Source of the DNA: DASQDN01 sp963833675
GTDB taxonomy: Bacteria > Acidobacteriota > Terriglobia > Bryobacterales > Bryobacteraceae
Assembly: GCA_963833675.1 (NCBI GenBank)
Contig: CAWHYW010000045.1
Location: 30,541 to 94,540 of the forward strand
DNA: 64,000 bases
Reading direction: 5' to 3'
The position numbers and the translations under genes were made by a program. Of this stretch, positions 7,567 to 19,644 are shown in pieces; position 1 is the stretch's first letter; each line of letters begins with the position of its first letter. The notes beneath the pieces were generated by a model. That model was not told the DNA's origin, searched no databases, and saw only the letters and a program-made list of their open reading frames with translations.

Positions 7567-9547
7567 AGATTCGACAGCGTATCAAAATCCCATGCCGTAC
7601 CTTGTTTGAGCCTCGTACCGAGATGATCGCGCAACTCGGGGATGTCGGTCACTGCGAGAATATCAGGCACAAAGTTTGCGAACGGCTCAACGTAGTCTTC
7701 ATTTTTGAGCAGGATGGCATATGATTCGAGACCACGAGCCGTGTACAGCCGAGATACGGACTGATCGCTTGCCGCCGCGAAGATTGCAGGGACAGTCAAA
7801 TGACCGAGTGCAGCAATCGTAATCTGCGTATTCTGCGCCGGAGTGTAGGCTCGCAGCGCTTGAAGAATGTGCAGAATATCCGTTACGCGCTGCCCGAGCA
7901 TTGGTTTGCCTAGCATCAGGGACGCCCATGCGTGGGACATCTCCTTCGCATGACTCCTGGTATAGAACGAGTTTCCGCGACCCACTTCCGGCGAGAGATC
8001 ACCGATACCGCGGATATCGAACGCGGCGACGAGGTGTCCGGCGGCAGCGAGCTGCGGGTAAAGATCGTCTTCCTTCCAGTGGGCGTTTCGCCCTCTCGGC
8101 TCCAGCGGTACGATAACCGATCGCGCTTTCCCTGGAGGCAGAAAGATGAAGCCGGGAAGCCAGACCTCGCGCGAGACCTGGATTTCGACCGCATCAATGA
8201 AGTTCACTTCGCCTCGCGCGCGCCCGAGCACATTGACCGACGGACTCGCTTGTGGAGTATCAACTCGGAGCAAGGTATTTACTGTTTCCGTCTTTTTCTT
8301 TACCGGCAGGCGTTCTCGCGCAAGAGAGAGCGGCGTCTTGCTTCCGAAGTCGCGAACCACATTGGCTGTGGGGCCTACATAGAGCTGTGCATCCTTCTCC
8401 AGGCTTCGCTGGCGGTTCGACTACCGGTTTATCGGATTGGCGAAGCGTGCGTTCGAAGAAGTTGTAAATCTGCAAGCGCAGGTCGCGCGTTAACGCGTGT
8501 GGCATCGGAGTTTCGTACCACTCGAGGCTGCCCTCTTTACCGAGGACTCGATAGATGCTTTTCAACCGGTCAAACTCGGCTCTGCCGTTCGTGAGATAGC
8601 TTGGCGAATATGTGCCGAAGAAGTCGCGAGCGCTTACGGCAATCAGCATGGGTTTGGGAGCCATCGGGTACAAGAGATCCCAGCGATCAAAACCTCGCGG
8701 TCCGGAGTCAATGAAGTTCTGTTCGGCGTCATCAACGGAGCCCGGAGAGTTGAAATCCTCACAAGCGAAGTTCTCAGTGTTGCCGCTCGATACTGCTGCG
8801 ACAGCAAGGCGGTCATCTACCGCGGTTAGAAACATGGTGGTTGTTCCGCCGCCGGACTGTCCCGTGGAGGCGAGACGCTTACGGTCGACCAACGGATGCG
8901 ATGCAAGCACATCCAGACTCCGTACTGCGTCCCACGCTTGCATACGTGTTGCCGTGTCCCCGACCAGGAGCATTTGTTTGCCCGGTTGCGAGTGCTCGTC
9001 GTCGGCTGAACCCAATCGGGTCAGAACCCCGTTGGGTCGCGGGTAGTATGTGCGTTCTCCCTGACCCATCGGATCGAATGCCAGCACCAGGTAACCAAGT
9101 TGCGCGAGCGATTGACAGCACTTCTGATACGATTCGGCGGCCTTGCCATTGAGGCTGTGGCCCATTTGAAACAGCACACCCGGATACGGCGGCTGGTGAT
9201 TTTTTGGAATGTATAGATTTGCTGGAATGTGCAAACCCGGCTGACTTTCGTAGACGAGCTTTTACCCGGTAGGATGCGCGATCGAAGCTGCCTAACGTCC
9301 GAATGTTGAGATTCGATTTTTCCGGCATGCCGCCGCTGAGCTTCCAGAACGTGTCACGAACCCAGTGCTGGCGTTCCGTGATCGCGGTTGAGCTGGTGAG
9401 TTTTGAAAGCGCCGCATTCCGCCAGTCGTAAGCCTCGCGGGCCAGTCGTGTGAGGTAATCCGGAAAGCAACGAGCGTACTGTCTGTAACGTATGTCGGCA
9501 CGGCAGACAAAGGCTCCGGCGAGGGCGAGTGCTGTTCGTCGAGTCAC
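7563..9547 (-). CDS. Secreted acetyl-xylan-esterase-like alpha/beta hydrolase, two-domain (frameshifted)
   Basis: Three frames join into about 660 residues. A short signal peptide (MTRRTALALAGAFVCRA) and a helical N-terminal segment lead into an alpha/beta hydrolase domain: LHIPANLYIPKN, GVLFQMGH, and the nucleophile elbow TGQSGG with Ser, ending ETPMPHALTRDLR with a plausible catalytic His. A second hydrolase-like domain follows (GFIFLPPGKARSVIVPLEP, LVAAFDIRGIGD) in which the elbow is GHLTVP, without a serine, so it is probably non-catalytic. The breaks lie near 9260-9263 (a TTTT run, coding AAAA, one base short) and near 8395. It may deacetylate polysaccharides or cleave other esters in the periplasm. 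It heads the esterase-GNAT-epimerase-aldolase group. Confidence 0.78.
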
Positions 9548-9607
9548 TCTAATTGTCAGTCACTCCAAATTAGCGTATACGCATCAGGAGCCTGATGGTG
9601 AATGCGC

Positions 9608-10631
9608 TTATTGAACCGAACCAGTACGAGTCTGAGGTAGATACGTTGTCAGGAGCGCACGGAATTCCTTTCCCGCTCTCGCGAGCGCTCCGATTCCACG
9701 CTGGCATCTCCTACTGCGTGACCTTCGCCTCTGCCCTCAACAACTATCGTTTCCCCATCCGCGGTCGCTTTGAAAGTATTGCCGGGGGCGAATTCCAGCC
9801 GAGTTGGCGAGTGACGTCAAGGCGCAAGCTTTCCGAAGTGTTCGTCAGCAGCCCTCCCGCGATATCTTGCGGAAGGCGCCGAGTCCATGACGTTGCCTCC
9901 CGACGGCAAGCGTCGCACTCGACCGGGAAATACGGATAAGGCTCAGATTCGAGTCCAACCTGTGATGCCGATTTTGTCCGGCCTCCACAACTCGCGTGAT
10001 ACATGGGCGCGAACGGCCTGTCCTTGTACAGGACCACGATGCCAGCGGTGGCCTGCGCAGCCGTGGTTGCCGGGTGCGATTCGGCGATCGTTTCGCGCCG
10101 CCACTGGCAATGCGTCGTGTCACAGAAATCGTAATTCCCGTGCCGGCGCCCGCCGGCCACGTAGTAGCTTCGAGCGAGGACCGCCATCGCTTTCAGCGCT
10201 TCGGCCGGAGTGTCGCGAGGCATCTCGGCCGCAACGACAGCAGCCACAGCAGATTCCAGGTCAACCTTAATGACGGGTTCCAGACGCGATCCGATAGCAG
10301 TGACTTCAAGACGCCCTTTGAACTTACGATCGATTTTGCCCTCGATATTCAGGCTGAACTCGATCGGAGCGCCGCCGCGGCCGGAGACCAGCACGCGAGG
10401 AGAGGAGGTCATCTGCTGCTGAGCGAACAGGTCAACGTCAGCGCCGACCGCTCGCATCCCGGCGACCTGTCCTGGTGTCATGAAGAATGTTCGCGAGCCG
10501 GCCTGCACCCAAAGAACCTGCGAAGATCGCACGGTTACTCGCTCGGGCCGGAAGAGGCTCAGAACCCCGATGCGGAGATCCGAAGCAATTAAGGGTAACG
10601 CGAGCAGGGCGATTGCAGCCTTACTTCCCAT
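9608..10631 (-). CDS. SpoIID/LytB-domain protein, peptidoglycan lytic transglycosylase-like (frameshifted)
   Basis: The main frame from the ATG at 10631 shows a signal-anchor start and the SpoIID core. This includes VVAAEMPRD with the catalytic Glu (E136 by the SpoIID model), LKAMAVLARSYYV, CDTTHCQ, and YHASCGGRT with later cysteines, as in the metal/substrate site. The conserved C-terminus continues in other frames (GNTFKATADGETIVVEGRG, then RGIGALARAGKEFRALL) to a TAA at 9608, about 340 residues in all. Adding one base to the GGGGG run at 9784-9788 restores the first break; the second is near 9705. In sporulators SpoIID cleaves denuded glycan strands; here it is probably an envelope glycan-remodelling enzyme. 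Its start overlaps the end of the transpeptidase gene by 11 bases. Confidence 0.85.
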
Positions 10632-11361
10632 CGCGTATCACTTTCAGCATTTCGCCGGCCGTGTGCGCCGCAACGGCTCCGCTGACACCGTGTACCTGGA
10701 CCAACAAAACGTAGCGCGGCGATGATGCCGGGTAGAGCACGGCAACGTATCCGTCCCCCGGCGCCTTCTTCGCGTGACTGCACGGGGCTGTACCGGTCTT
10801 GGCGAGCGCTTCCGAACGCAGCGCCTTAGCTGTTCCATGTTTCGCGCTCATCCGCATACCTTCACGAATGGCGGCAGCCGATTCGTCCGATGCGAGAGCC
10901 GCGTATGCTGTCGCAATCTGGCGTGGACTGATCAGCCATTGCGCGCCAATGCCGGTGAGGGTCGAGGGTTTGAAGTCGCGTGGATTAGGAAGATGAAATC
11001 GCGCCGTCATCGCACGCACTTGTTCCGGAATTGCCACAGCGTTCAGTTGCAGGAAATACGAGTTGCAGGATTCGGCGATCGCATGGGATAAATCCATTTC
11101 GCCGTGCCCTTCCGGTCGCCAGCATTCCCGCGGATTACACCGGAATTTCAATGCCGATCCCGAGAGCGCCGAGAAAGGTTTCACGAGAGAACCCATGGGG
11201 ATAGGCCTCTCGGGCGCAACCCAGTGGCCACCGATCAGTTCATGCGTATCGGCATCCACGAGCAGAAACTGCGTCGCGGGAAAATCGCGCTGCAACAGGC
11301 GAAATATCGACTGATCGAACAGCGTCGGAGCCAAAAGCAGCAGTTGTGCATACCAGATCAT
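10621..11361 (-). CDS. Small penicillin-binding-protein-type transpeptidase/serine-hydrolase domain protein
   Basis: A 246-residue protein with all three penicillin-recognising motifs: SLVK (S58-K61), SCN (S98-N100) and KTG (188-190, in AKTGTAP). It is therefore probably a functional acyl-serine transferase. It has an N-terminal hydrophobic segment (MIWYAQLLLLAPTLF) and no pedestal or transglycosylase domain, so it is much shorter than a class A or B PBP. The region before the SxxK (FLLVDADTHELIGGHW, MGSLVKPF) matches the transpeptidase fold. It probably cross-links or trims peptidoglycan, working with the SpoIID-like protein it overlaps. Its ATG overlaps the stop of the preceding gene (ATGA), so it belongs to the same coupled operon. 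Confidence 0.82.
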   Translation of the reverse strand: MIWYAQLLLLAPTLFDQSIFRLLQRDFPATQFLLVDADTHELIGGHWVAPERPIPMGSLVKPFSALSGSALKFRCNPRECWRPEGHGEMDLSHAIAESCNSYFLQLNAVAIPEQVRAMTARFHLPNPRDFKPSTLTGIGAQWLISPRQIATAYAALASDESAAAIREGMRMSAKHGTAKALRSEALAKTGTAPCSHAKKAPGDGYVAVLYPASSPRYVLLVQVHGVSGAVAAHTAGEMLKVIRDGK

Positions 11362-12932
11362 GGCTTGAATTTGTAGATCATCTGTTGCATGACTCGTTTT
11401 CCATCGTCATGAGACACGATGGTTGCCGAATCGACTCGATTCATTACCTGACCGGAAGACTGGCAATGTTTGGGAGAAAAATCGCGGGCCATCGCCGCCG
11501 CCTCAGCATTTCCGGCGTCGATTTGGCCATCATCCGTGTATAGGCCGCCAGCTCTCGCGAATGCGAGTAATGCGCAGTGTAAGCCGCTCTGAGGTTTGAA
11601 GCCGCCGGCGCATTAAGCCGCCCTACAACCTTCTGCAGCATTGCGCTGCTGGTTGCTATGACCATGATCGGCCCTTGGCGATGAACGGAAATTTCCGGTA
11701 GATTCACCTGCGGCCAATCGGTATTCGACAGAAGCGCAATTGCGGAATCGCTATCGACGAAAACGCCGTCCGTTGACGGGCGGCTGCTTTGCACATGGAG
11801 CATAGCCCGAACTCCGGTTGCCTCGATAACAGGCCGTAAGGAGGAAGTAGCATCGACAACTTGAGTGTGCAGCGGCGCCTGATCGATTCGGGTTTCCAGG
11901 TCCGAACTGTCACCAGCGATGGAATCAGGATTCCCGGCGGCAGGAGCAATTCTGCTGGGGGCGTTCCCAGGAGTTCCAGGCGCGACGATTTTGGTTCGGA
12001 TGAGATCAAGCACCTGCGAAGTCTGTGGATCCGCCCAAGCCCGGTACAGACCTGAGTCGGGTGGGGCCCACGCGACTACCTGTGCAACAGCCCCCTCGGT
12101 TGGCGCGGGCGACGCGGATTCGCGAAGGAAAGTCCGCTCTTCGCGGATCTGTTGGGGCTCACGAAACAAGTCAACGACGCCTGCAGCGAAGGGCTTCAAC
12201 TGCGAAGCATTTCGCTGCACCCAATACGAACGGAAGTAGGGAGTCTTCAGAAGTCCTGGTAGATTTAGCGCAATGCGAATGTCACCGGGATTGCCTGCCG
12301 ACGCGATAGTTCGCTGTACCAGTGATCCTGGGCTAACGAAGGGCTGGCCTGACCTTTGGCGAATAGCGCGAGCGCATTGGCCACAAGTTCGCCACGCGTG
12401 GCGAGAAACAGCAATCCGTCGGTCGATCCGAAAGCTGCCACACGCCGGTTCGCTCCCGAACGCACATAATACTGATCCCGGCCGATTCGCGAGATTCATA
12501 AACGCTCGTTTAGAAAACGGGGTGCTGTTCAGGATGCGGGCTGCAGGGAGACGTGTTACGTACAAAAACTCGAGTTCGCCTATATCGTAGATTGCGATTG
12601 CCGATTGCCGCCTGCAACGGAATCGACCAACGACATGTCTGGAGCGAATCCTGCGGCTTCCGCGAATTGCTGCTGCGCCTCTGCAAGTCGCATGAATAGC
12701 CGGGTCCTGGAAAAGACTTCATGATTCGCACTCGCCAACCAGAGTACGTTTCTCTTGCGAGCCGTTCCAGTCGAGTCACTAGCGAGGAGAGATCGCGCGC
12801 CTCCAGATATACAAGCGCGCCGCTGGGAAAAACGGACGAAAGGCTGTTCGGCCCCTGAGCATTCTGGGCCGCGAGCCAGACGACACCTGCGGCGACTACC
12901 AATGCGGCCACGCCAATCACGCGCTTGTTCAT
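11358..12932 (-). CDS. Uncharacterised envelope protein with N-terminal membrane anchor (DUF3352-like start; frameshifted)
   Basis: Starting at the ATG at 12932 (GAGG ribosome site upstream), an uncleaved or cleaved signal segment (VIGVAALVVAAGVVWLAAQ) precedes VFPSGALVYLEARDLSSLV, resembling the opening of DUF3352-type proteins. The frame breaks repeatedly. The pieces that follow are FMRLAEAQQQFAEAAGFAPD, FLYVTRLPAARILNSTPF, VAAFGSTDGLLFLATRGEL, a long QLKPFAAGVVDLF ... DSDSAIALLSNTDW part, and a C-terminus ending QQMIYKFKP at 11358. In total it is about 520 residues. The terminal TGA overlaps the transpeptidase ATG. Its location between the TPR giant and the transpeptidase suggests a periplasmic role in the same system. 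No catalytic motif is seen. Confidence 0.65.
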
Positions 12933-12941
12933 ATGCGGGCC

Positions 12942-15900
12942 TCACACGGTCGGTCTGATCGACGTTGTCATGCACATGCGGCATGCGCCGTTGGTTCTCC
13001 TGAATCCGCTGGAGTTCCGCATCCAAGGATGCGATCTCCGATTTGACATTCTGTTTCGGATCGATTCTCGCGAGCATCAACAGGTAACGTTTCGCCTGAT
13101 CCAGATTCCCGAGTTTTCGAAATGCCGTTGCCAAATCGCGCGCCAGCGAAGCCGGTGGATCGCGGAATACCGAGACGGCCTGATCGAATTGCCCGGCCTG
13201 GAAAAGTGTTTGGAAGAGTTGTAGGCGGGGGGCCGTTGGCGCCGGATTCACCGCGATCGCGGCACGAAGTAGCGCGACACGCGGGTTCGAATCCTTCGTC
13301 TGTGCCGCCGCTTTCAATCGGGCTTCGTAGAAGTAAGGCTTGTCGATCTCAGGAATCGACAAAATCGACTCCGATGCGAGCGCATCCAGTTCTGCGGAAC
13401 CAAGGCCTTTTGCGTTTGTCTTTGCCAGGGCTCCGGCAGCGTCTGTGCGCGAGGAGTATGGAGCGTCGTTACTCGCTGCGATCCGACGAAGTGTTGCGAC
13501 GTCCCCCGTCGTGGTGGCGAGACGAACTCCAGCTTCCAGGTCCCAGGGCGCTGCTTTCACGCGAGAATTCCAGAATTCTGCAGCTTCCTTATTGCGGTGG
13601 AAACGACTCAGCAATTCGGCTGCGGCATTCAACGTCTCGAATGGTTCGCCGGCAACAAACGTCATACGGCGAAGCAATGCGACGACTCCCGTGACATCGT
13701 TCGATTCAAGCTTCACCTCAGCCAGGCCGAGAAAGTTTGAGACGTCGAAATTATTGCTGTCCAGTTCGCGAGTGTAAGGCGCTTGAGAAGCGCTCGCGCC
13801 GAAGCCGCATTGCCCGATTGCCTGAGCGAGGCGGCTGCTTGCCTCAACTGATCGGGCGAAACGTCTTGACGCTCGAGGATACTCGCCAACTCGCCTTTTG
13901 CGGCTGCGACCTCAATCTGGATCGGAATAAGCGACCCATGCATCGATGCCTGAAGATCTTCGGGAATCGCACGAATCGCCTCGCCGGCCTTATCGAATTG
14001 ACGATTGGCTAACAGGGATCGCAAATACCGAAGCTGATAGTCCTGGAAGCGCCAGCGGGCATCATTTCGGGCATCGCCAGCGCGGCGTTCGGCGTCTTGC
14101 TGCGCCAACTCAAGCAATCGAGCATACAATAGCTCACGTTCGTCGGGCCCGACGATCTCCTCATTGACAATCGCTGCAAGAAATTGCGCCGGCTCGGCTG
14201 CGGCGGAACTCAGCTCAGCGACCCAGCGTGCGGCATCGGCAGCACTCGATGTGCTCTTCCAGATTGCGGGCAACAGCGAATCGAACCGATATGGCCGCAT
14301 TTCTTCGGATGTACGTGCGAAGGACCTTATCGATTTCGGGCCGCAACGCCGGTCCGGCATGTTCAATCGTTTCCGAGAGTCCCGGCCAGAAATTCTCCGG
14401 AAGGCGGCCGTCCTGCATGTCCGCCCAAAAATCGAGAGCTTTGCGCCACTGCTCCTGCGCTTCTGTCGTCCTCTTTTGCGCGGCATAGATTTCCGCCATG
14501 CGATTGTGAACATCGGCCGATTTCGGAGCTAGCGTGAGCGCCCTTTCGTACTCCGCCAATGCTTTCGCATCTGCCTTCGAATCGCGATAGTAATCGCCTA
14601 AGCTCAGGTACGAATTGGCCGATGCGGGCCTTCCTTCCACTTCAGACGCGAGGAAGTCCTCTGAATCGGTAAATTCGCCGTAACGAGCGCCGTAATCAGA
14701 ACCAGGTATCGCCGACTACCTGTTGGCTGCGGTCGGCGTACCGCTATATGTTCACCTATCGTGCGGGGGCCTAAAACGGCTGTGAATGCTGTTGAGATTC
14801 CCGGTTCCTTAAGGTTGAAGTAGACTCCGGTCAAGGCGGTGTACGCTCTTGCCCAGACAGGAGGCATTTTCGCGCCTTTTGTGGCGATGACTCGCAACGC
14901 GATGTTTGGATCATCTGCGCCGTATGCCAGGCCCATCGCTGCGTCGCGCAAGGCCGATGTGCCGGCTGCGGCTTGAACAAAGCGATCCGGAGCATCGCGG
15001 AAAAGAAGCTGGGCGTACCGTGGTGGATCGGGAACATTGCCACGCTGGAAGAGAATTTGTCTCACGCGCCGCTCTTCCTTAGGATTTACGGCAAGCCGCC
15101 AATTATCGGCGGCTCGGATGAGCAATTGATCACGCTGCTCGTTGGCCGCCAGCGGCTTCCAATAGCCTTCGAGTTGGCTTGCCAACTCCGCGTATTGAAG
15201 CCGCTGCTGCTGGATTTGGATCAATTGTTGTCCTTCGCTGCCCAACGCGAGACTAGGGTCGGCTGTGATGCGTTTGTTGAGATTGCTCACTGCGATGTCC
15301 TGCAATCCGGCGGTGATGGCGATACGGGCTTTGTCGGACAACCGGGAATTCATGAGCCAAGCTCCGAATGCCGTCTTTTCTTCCGGAGCGTAAAAGTCAC
15401 CTACGGCTTGTGCTGCTGCGTGAATCGCTTGCTCGGAATCGAGCGAGCTATATTGCCGCATCCTCGCCATAATGCGGGCTTGAAGCGCCACCCCTTCTTC
15501 CGGGTCGAGCTTGCGACCGTGGTCCGCATACTGTTTCGCCTCGTCGAGCCAATTCCATTGCTCCAATTTCGAGGCGATCTCGAGATAGGACTGCGCCTTT
15601 GCAGTTTTGCCCTCGATAAACGCTGTACGCAGCGCAGCAATCGCCGCAGACTTTTGTCCCAACCGGGCACGCAACTCCGCGACCTTCACCATGTACTGCG
15701 GATCCTTGTACGCCAGCTCATACAATTTCGCGTACGACTTCGCAGCGTCTTCGAATCTTAGTAGGCGTTCTTCCAACGCTGCACGACTGGCAAGTAAATC
15801 GGAGCGGTCGGGCCGGACCGTTAGCGCCTTAGTGTAGGTCTCAATTGCAGCCGGAAAATTCTCGAGTGCTGCCTGCATCCGTGCAAGGATTATTGGCCAG

Positions 15901-18900
15901 CGGGCATCGCGCGGAGAATCGCCGGCCGCCTTTGCGTAGAACGCCGTTAACCGGTCCGCCACTCCATACTTGCGCGCATAGCGTGCAGCTTCCAAAACCA
16001 GCGACTGGTCTTCAGGAAATTTGTTCAGGATCGCTATGTATTCGTTGACGGCCGATCCATAATCCTTCATGCGGGTGAGCACTGGGATTAATGCGCGCCG
16101 CAATGAGCTCTGTTGATCCGCAGAGCTTGGAAGTTTCAGTCGGTCATTGTAGAAGGCGCGTAATCCTGAGTCATCTCCGGCGCGCCCATATGTTTCCGCG
16201 GTTGCAGCCACAATGTCGCTTGCGAGAGGCTCCACTGCCAATAACGGCTCGATCAGGGTTCGAGCTCTGCGATAATCCGCTGCTTCGCTGGCCTTGCGTG
16301 CTGCTTCTAATGTGAACTGGCGTTTGAAATCCGCATTGGAGCGACCGGCGGCTTCCTCCAGGACGTCGATGGCGCGCTTCCGATCTCCGGAACGCCAGTA
16401 ATAGTCCACACTGGCGCGGATTACACCCGCGATACTGGGGTTGTCCTTGTACGCAGCTTCAATGGCTTGTCTCGCGCCTTGTGCGTCCTTTCGATCTTCC
16501 GCGAGCCGCGCGAGAGTGAGTCTCAGACGCGTTCTTTCCACCGGATCGGTGCTAATGGACGCCTGCGCGGGCTATCGCCTCTTCACGAATATGCAGCAGC
16601 CCGTTGCGCTCGGCGACCTGCTCGACGCGAGCAAGCAGATCGAAGTTCGATGTTGACGATGCCGTCTCGCTTAAGAGAGATGCAATGTCGTCGCGCCGGT
16701 TCTGCTCCTCGAGCAGCACGATTCGGAGATTCCACTCGCTGATGGATGAGTTTCCATCGGATGCAAGAGAACGCGTCCGCGCTTCAATCGCGTCACGATG
16801 GGCCGGCCGGGCGGCTAACTGACCAGGCGCCGTTGTGCGGCCGAGTCCGGATCTGCCACGGCCCCTTTTAGGTACTCCGTGATTGCTTTCGGGTAATCGC
16901 GTTTATTTTCAAAGATTGCTCCAGCTTCGTAGGCGAAGGCGGCCGGACTGCGCAAGGTTGGCACGACCCCGCTCGATGACACGGAGGGCATCATCATACT
17001 GGTAGTAATCCCAAAAAATAGTAGCTGCGTCGAGGTATCCTTCAGCCCTGCCCGGTTCTATATCTGCGATTCGATTCCAGTAGCTACGGGCCTTTTGAAA
17101 CTGCTCCCGGTCGGCGTATATCTCGCCTGTGACCGCAAGCGTTTGCCGATCGCGCGGGTCGCTACGAGAGATACGTTCAGCAATCTGCGCCGCAGTCTCA
17201 AATTGCCCGAGCGAACGGAACAGAGAAGACGTCGTCGAGTTCAAATTGCGATCTCCTGGATAGTCCATCGCCAGGGTTTGCATTGCCGGAGCGGCATTTT
17301 CGTAATGCGAACGCCAGATTCGGCGCTCGCGGTGAATTCGGTCGCTGCCCGATCCGCGAGTGTATCCGCTGGCGGAAGACTTCAGAGCGGAAGTCTCGGC
17401 CATCAAGCTTGCCGCTGTCGACGAGCCGCTCGAAAGAACCGCGACCGAAGATCGTTATCGTAATACCAGTTCTGTCGCAGCAAGGCCATACGATGCGTTC
17501 GCGTCGAAAGTGCCCTTGCGTTGATATGCGTTCAGGAGATTCTTGACGAACACCAGATCGTGCGGGAAGCGCTGGTGAGCGTAGAGGTTCACCTGCAGAT
17601 AAAGTCCCGCATCCAGATTCGCGCCTGCGACAACCTGCAGGAAGTACGTATCCAACTCCGTGCCGGAGAAGTCGCTAACGACGGCTTGCGTCAACTTATC
17701 GAAAGCGGCAGTTTGCTTCTGACGCAGGTACCAGCGCGAGAGTTTGTGATGCCAGGACCGGTCCTGAAATTGCTGCATCGCCTTCGCGTATACCTGACTC
17801 GATCGTCGGCGGCCATTTTGTTTTGGTCAGGAACTCGGCCAGCCGCTCATACAATCCCGGATCGTTAGGATTCTGATCGATTTCACGGCGGTATAAAGCC
17901 AACGCATCCTTTGATCGCGTTTGAATGATACGAGGCGGTTAATGTAGCGGTCGAGAACGTCAGCGTATTCCGAGGAGCGACAACTGCAGGTCGCTGAGGC
18001 GGCGATACGCTGGGGGGTTCCCCGTCGGTACGGCGGAGCACGGAATCGCCTCGCCGGCACTGCCGAGTGGCAGATGGCTGGGCCTTCGCCGCGAGTTCTT
18101 TCAACAAGGCATCATAGACAACGAACTCCTGCTGATATCTGCTCGCGTCGAGCATGGGCGTCCGCGATCAGAAGCCAAACCGTGTTCGCGCGGGACTGGA
18201 TGGATGCTCGGATAAAAACTTCTGGCCCCGCCGAATGACTTCATCGTTTTCGCCGTGACGCGCATACGCCTGAAGCAGCATGGTTTGCAAGCGAGGGAAG
18301 ATGCTGCGATCGCGGGAATCGCTTCTCCATCTCGAGTAACAACTCTGCTGCCTTCGCGCGATGGAAGTAGGGTACCGCGGCGCGCTGCTGTTCCGAGTAA
18401 CGCCATTGCGGGTCCGTCGAGTTGAATAGCAACGACAGAATTCCATTCAGCGTGCCAGGGTAAGGGTCCATGGTAGCGATGTCTTTGTAGAAACTGATAT
18501 CGCCGCCACCGATTGGCAATTGTTGCTCGGGAGCCGTGAAAAGAATGCGAATAAGCCCGGTATAGCCCTCTTCGGCGTTGGCGTCTTGGCGATCGCGAAA
18601 GCTGCTGATAGGATCGCGCTGCTTCGACATAATTGTTCGTCTGTTCGAACAAAGTGGCGAGATCCAGCAATTCAGAAGCCGTCGCCTGCCCCCTGCGGAT
18701 CCGATATTCGAGAAGCGCTCGATGTGCTTGCGGGAGAATGCCTTGTTGCTGATAGTAGTAGAACAGCTTCGCGGCGGCATTCAGATCGTTCGGATTGGAA
18801 GCCACCTCGCTACGAGCTTTCGCCAGGAAGGTGCGCAAATTGCGAGTTTCTTTGAGTAGCTCGAAGTACTGCGCGATGACGTTCGACGGGAGTACCGGTC

Positions 18901-19644
18901 GAAAGCTGGCCTCATACAGTTTCAGCGCCTCCGCTGGCGGTAGTAGCCGGGCACGCGCCTGTAGCGGGAATGCCTCGTCCTGCGGGAAGGCTCTTACATA
19001 CCTTGTGACAACCTGCTCGGCGCGTCGTGGCTGGCGAGCCGCGATGAGAAAATCGACGAACTGGATATAAGGCTGCGGCTGTTTGGGGTATCGTGCGGTC
19101 CAAGCGTTATAAACGGATTCTGCGCTCTCTAGCGGCAACGCCTGTGCTTCCACGAGAGAGACTGCGCGCTTGAACAGTTCCCAGGAGCGTTGTTCCGAAT
19201 CCGCATTCAGAGCATCACGCCCCATGGATGGTTGGCTTGCAGCCACAAGCAGAGCTGAGAGTTCTTCCTGCGGCTGCAAACGTCGGTGATAGTAGTCAGC
19301 GAGAGCCACGCTGCCTGCCTGCTTATCCGGCGACATCGTCGAGAACGTTTTCCAATCCTTGTCCGCCGTCGCGAAATCGAGGTTTAACTCTGCTTCCTGT
19401 GCTCGCAGGCTGACTAGATCGGAGCGCGAAGGAGCGGCCGCGATCTGTTTCGTCAACTCCGCTACAGTCTCGCGAGGCGGTTTGGGCGACAACACCGGCC
19501 GGCAGGCAGAGAGACAGTTCGGAAGAAAATGCCTTCTAATGCGCTGCCTCCGGGAACATGCTGAGCCCATTGCGCCAACTCAGCGCGGCCCGCGATAACG
19601 ACAACCAGACCGGCAATAGCGAGGCCTTTACGGGAGGACTTCAA
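12942..19644 (-). CDS. Giant membrane-anchored TPR/solenoid protein, about 2,230 codons (multiple frameshifts)
   Basis: The TTG at 19644 follows an excellent GAGGAGG ribosome site and starts a signal anchor (KGLAIAGLVVVIAG). After that the whole 6.7 kb encodes helix-turn-helix repeats with TPR features, for example DPEEGVALQARIMARMRQYS, YAKLYELAYKDPQYMVKV, ALAEYERALTLAPKSADVHN and FYNDRLKLPSSADQQ. The longest clean piece is 645 residues (14604-16541). About a dozen frame changes (for example near 19498, 18600, 18310, 18030, 17800, 17440, 16980, 14720, 14270, 13745) separate pieces that otherwise follow on without gaps or new starts, so one gene is the best reading; two adjacent genes cannot be excluded. 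It is likely a periplasmic scaffold. It overlaps the VWA gene by 17 bases. Confidence 0.7.
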
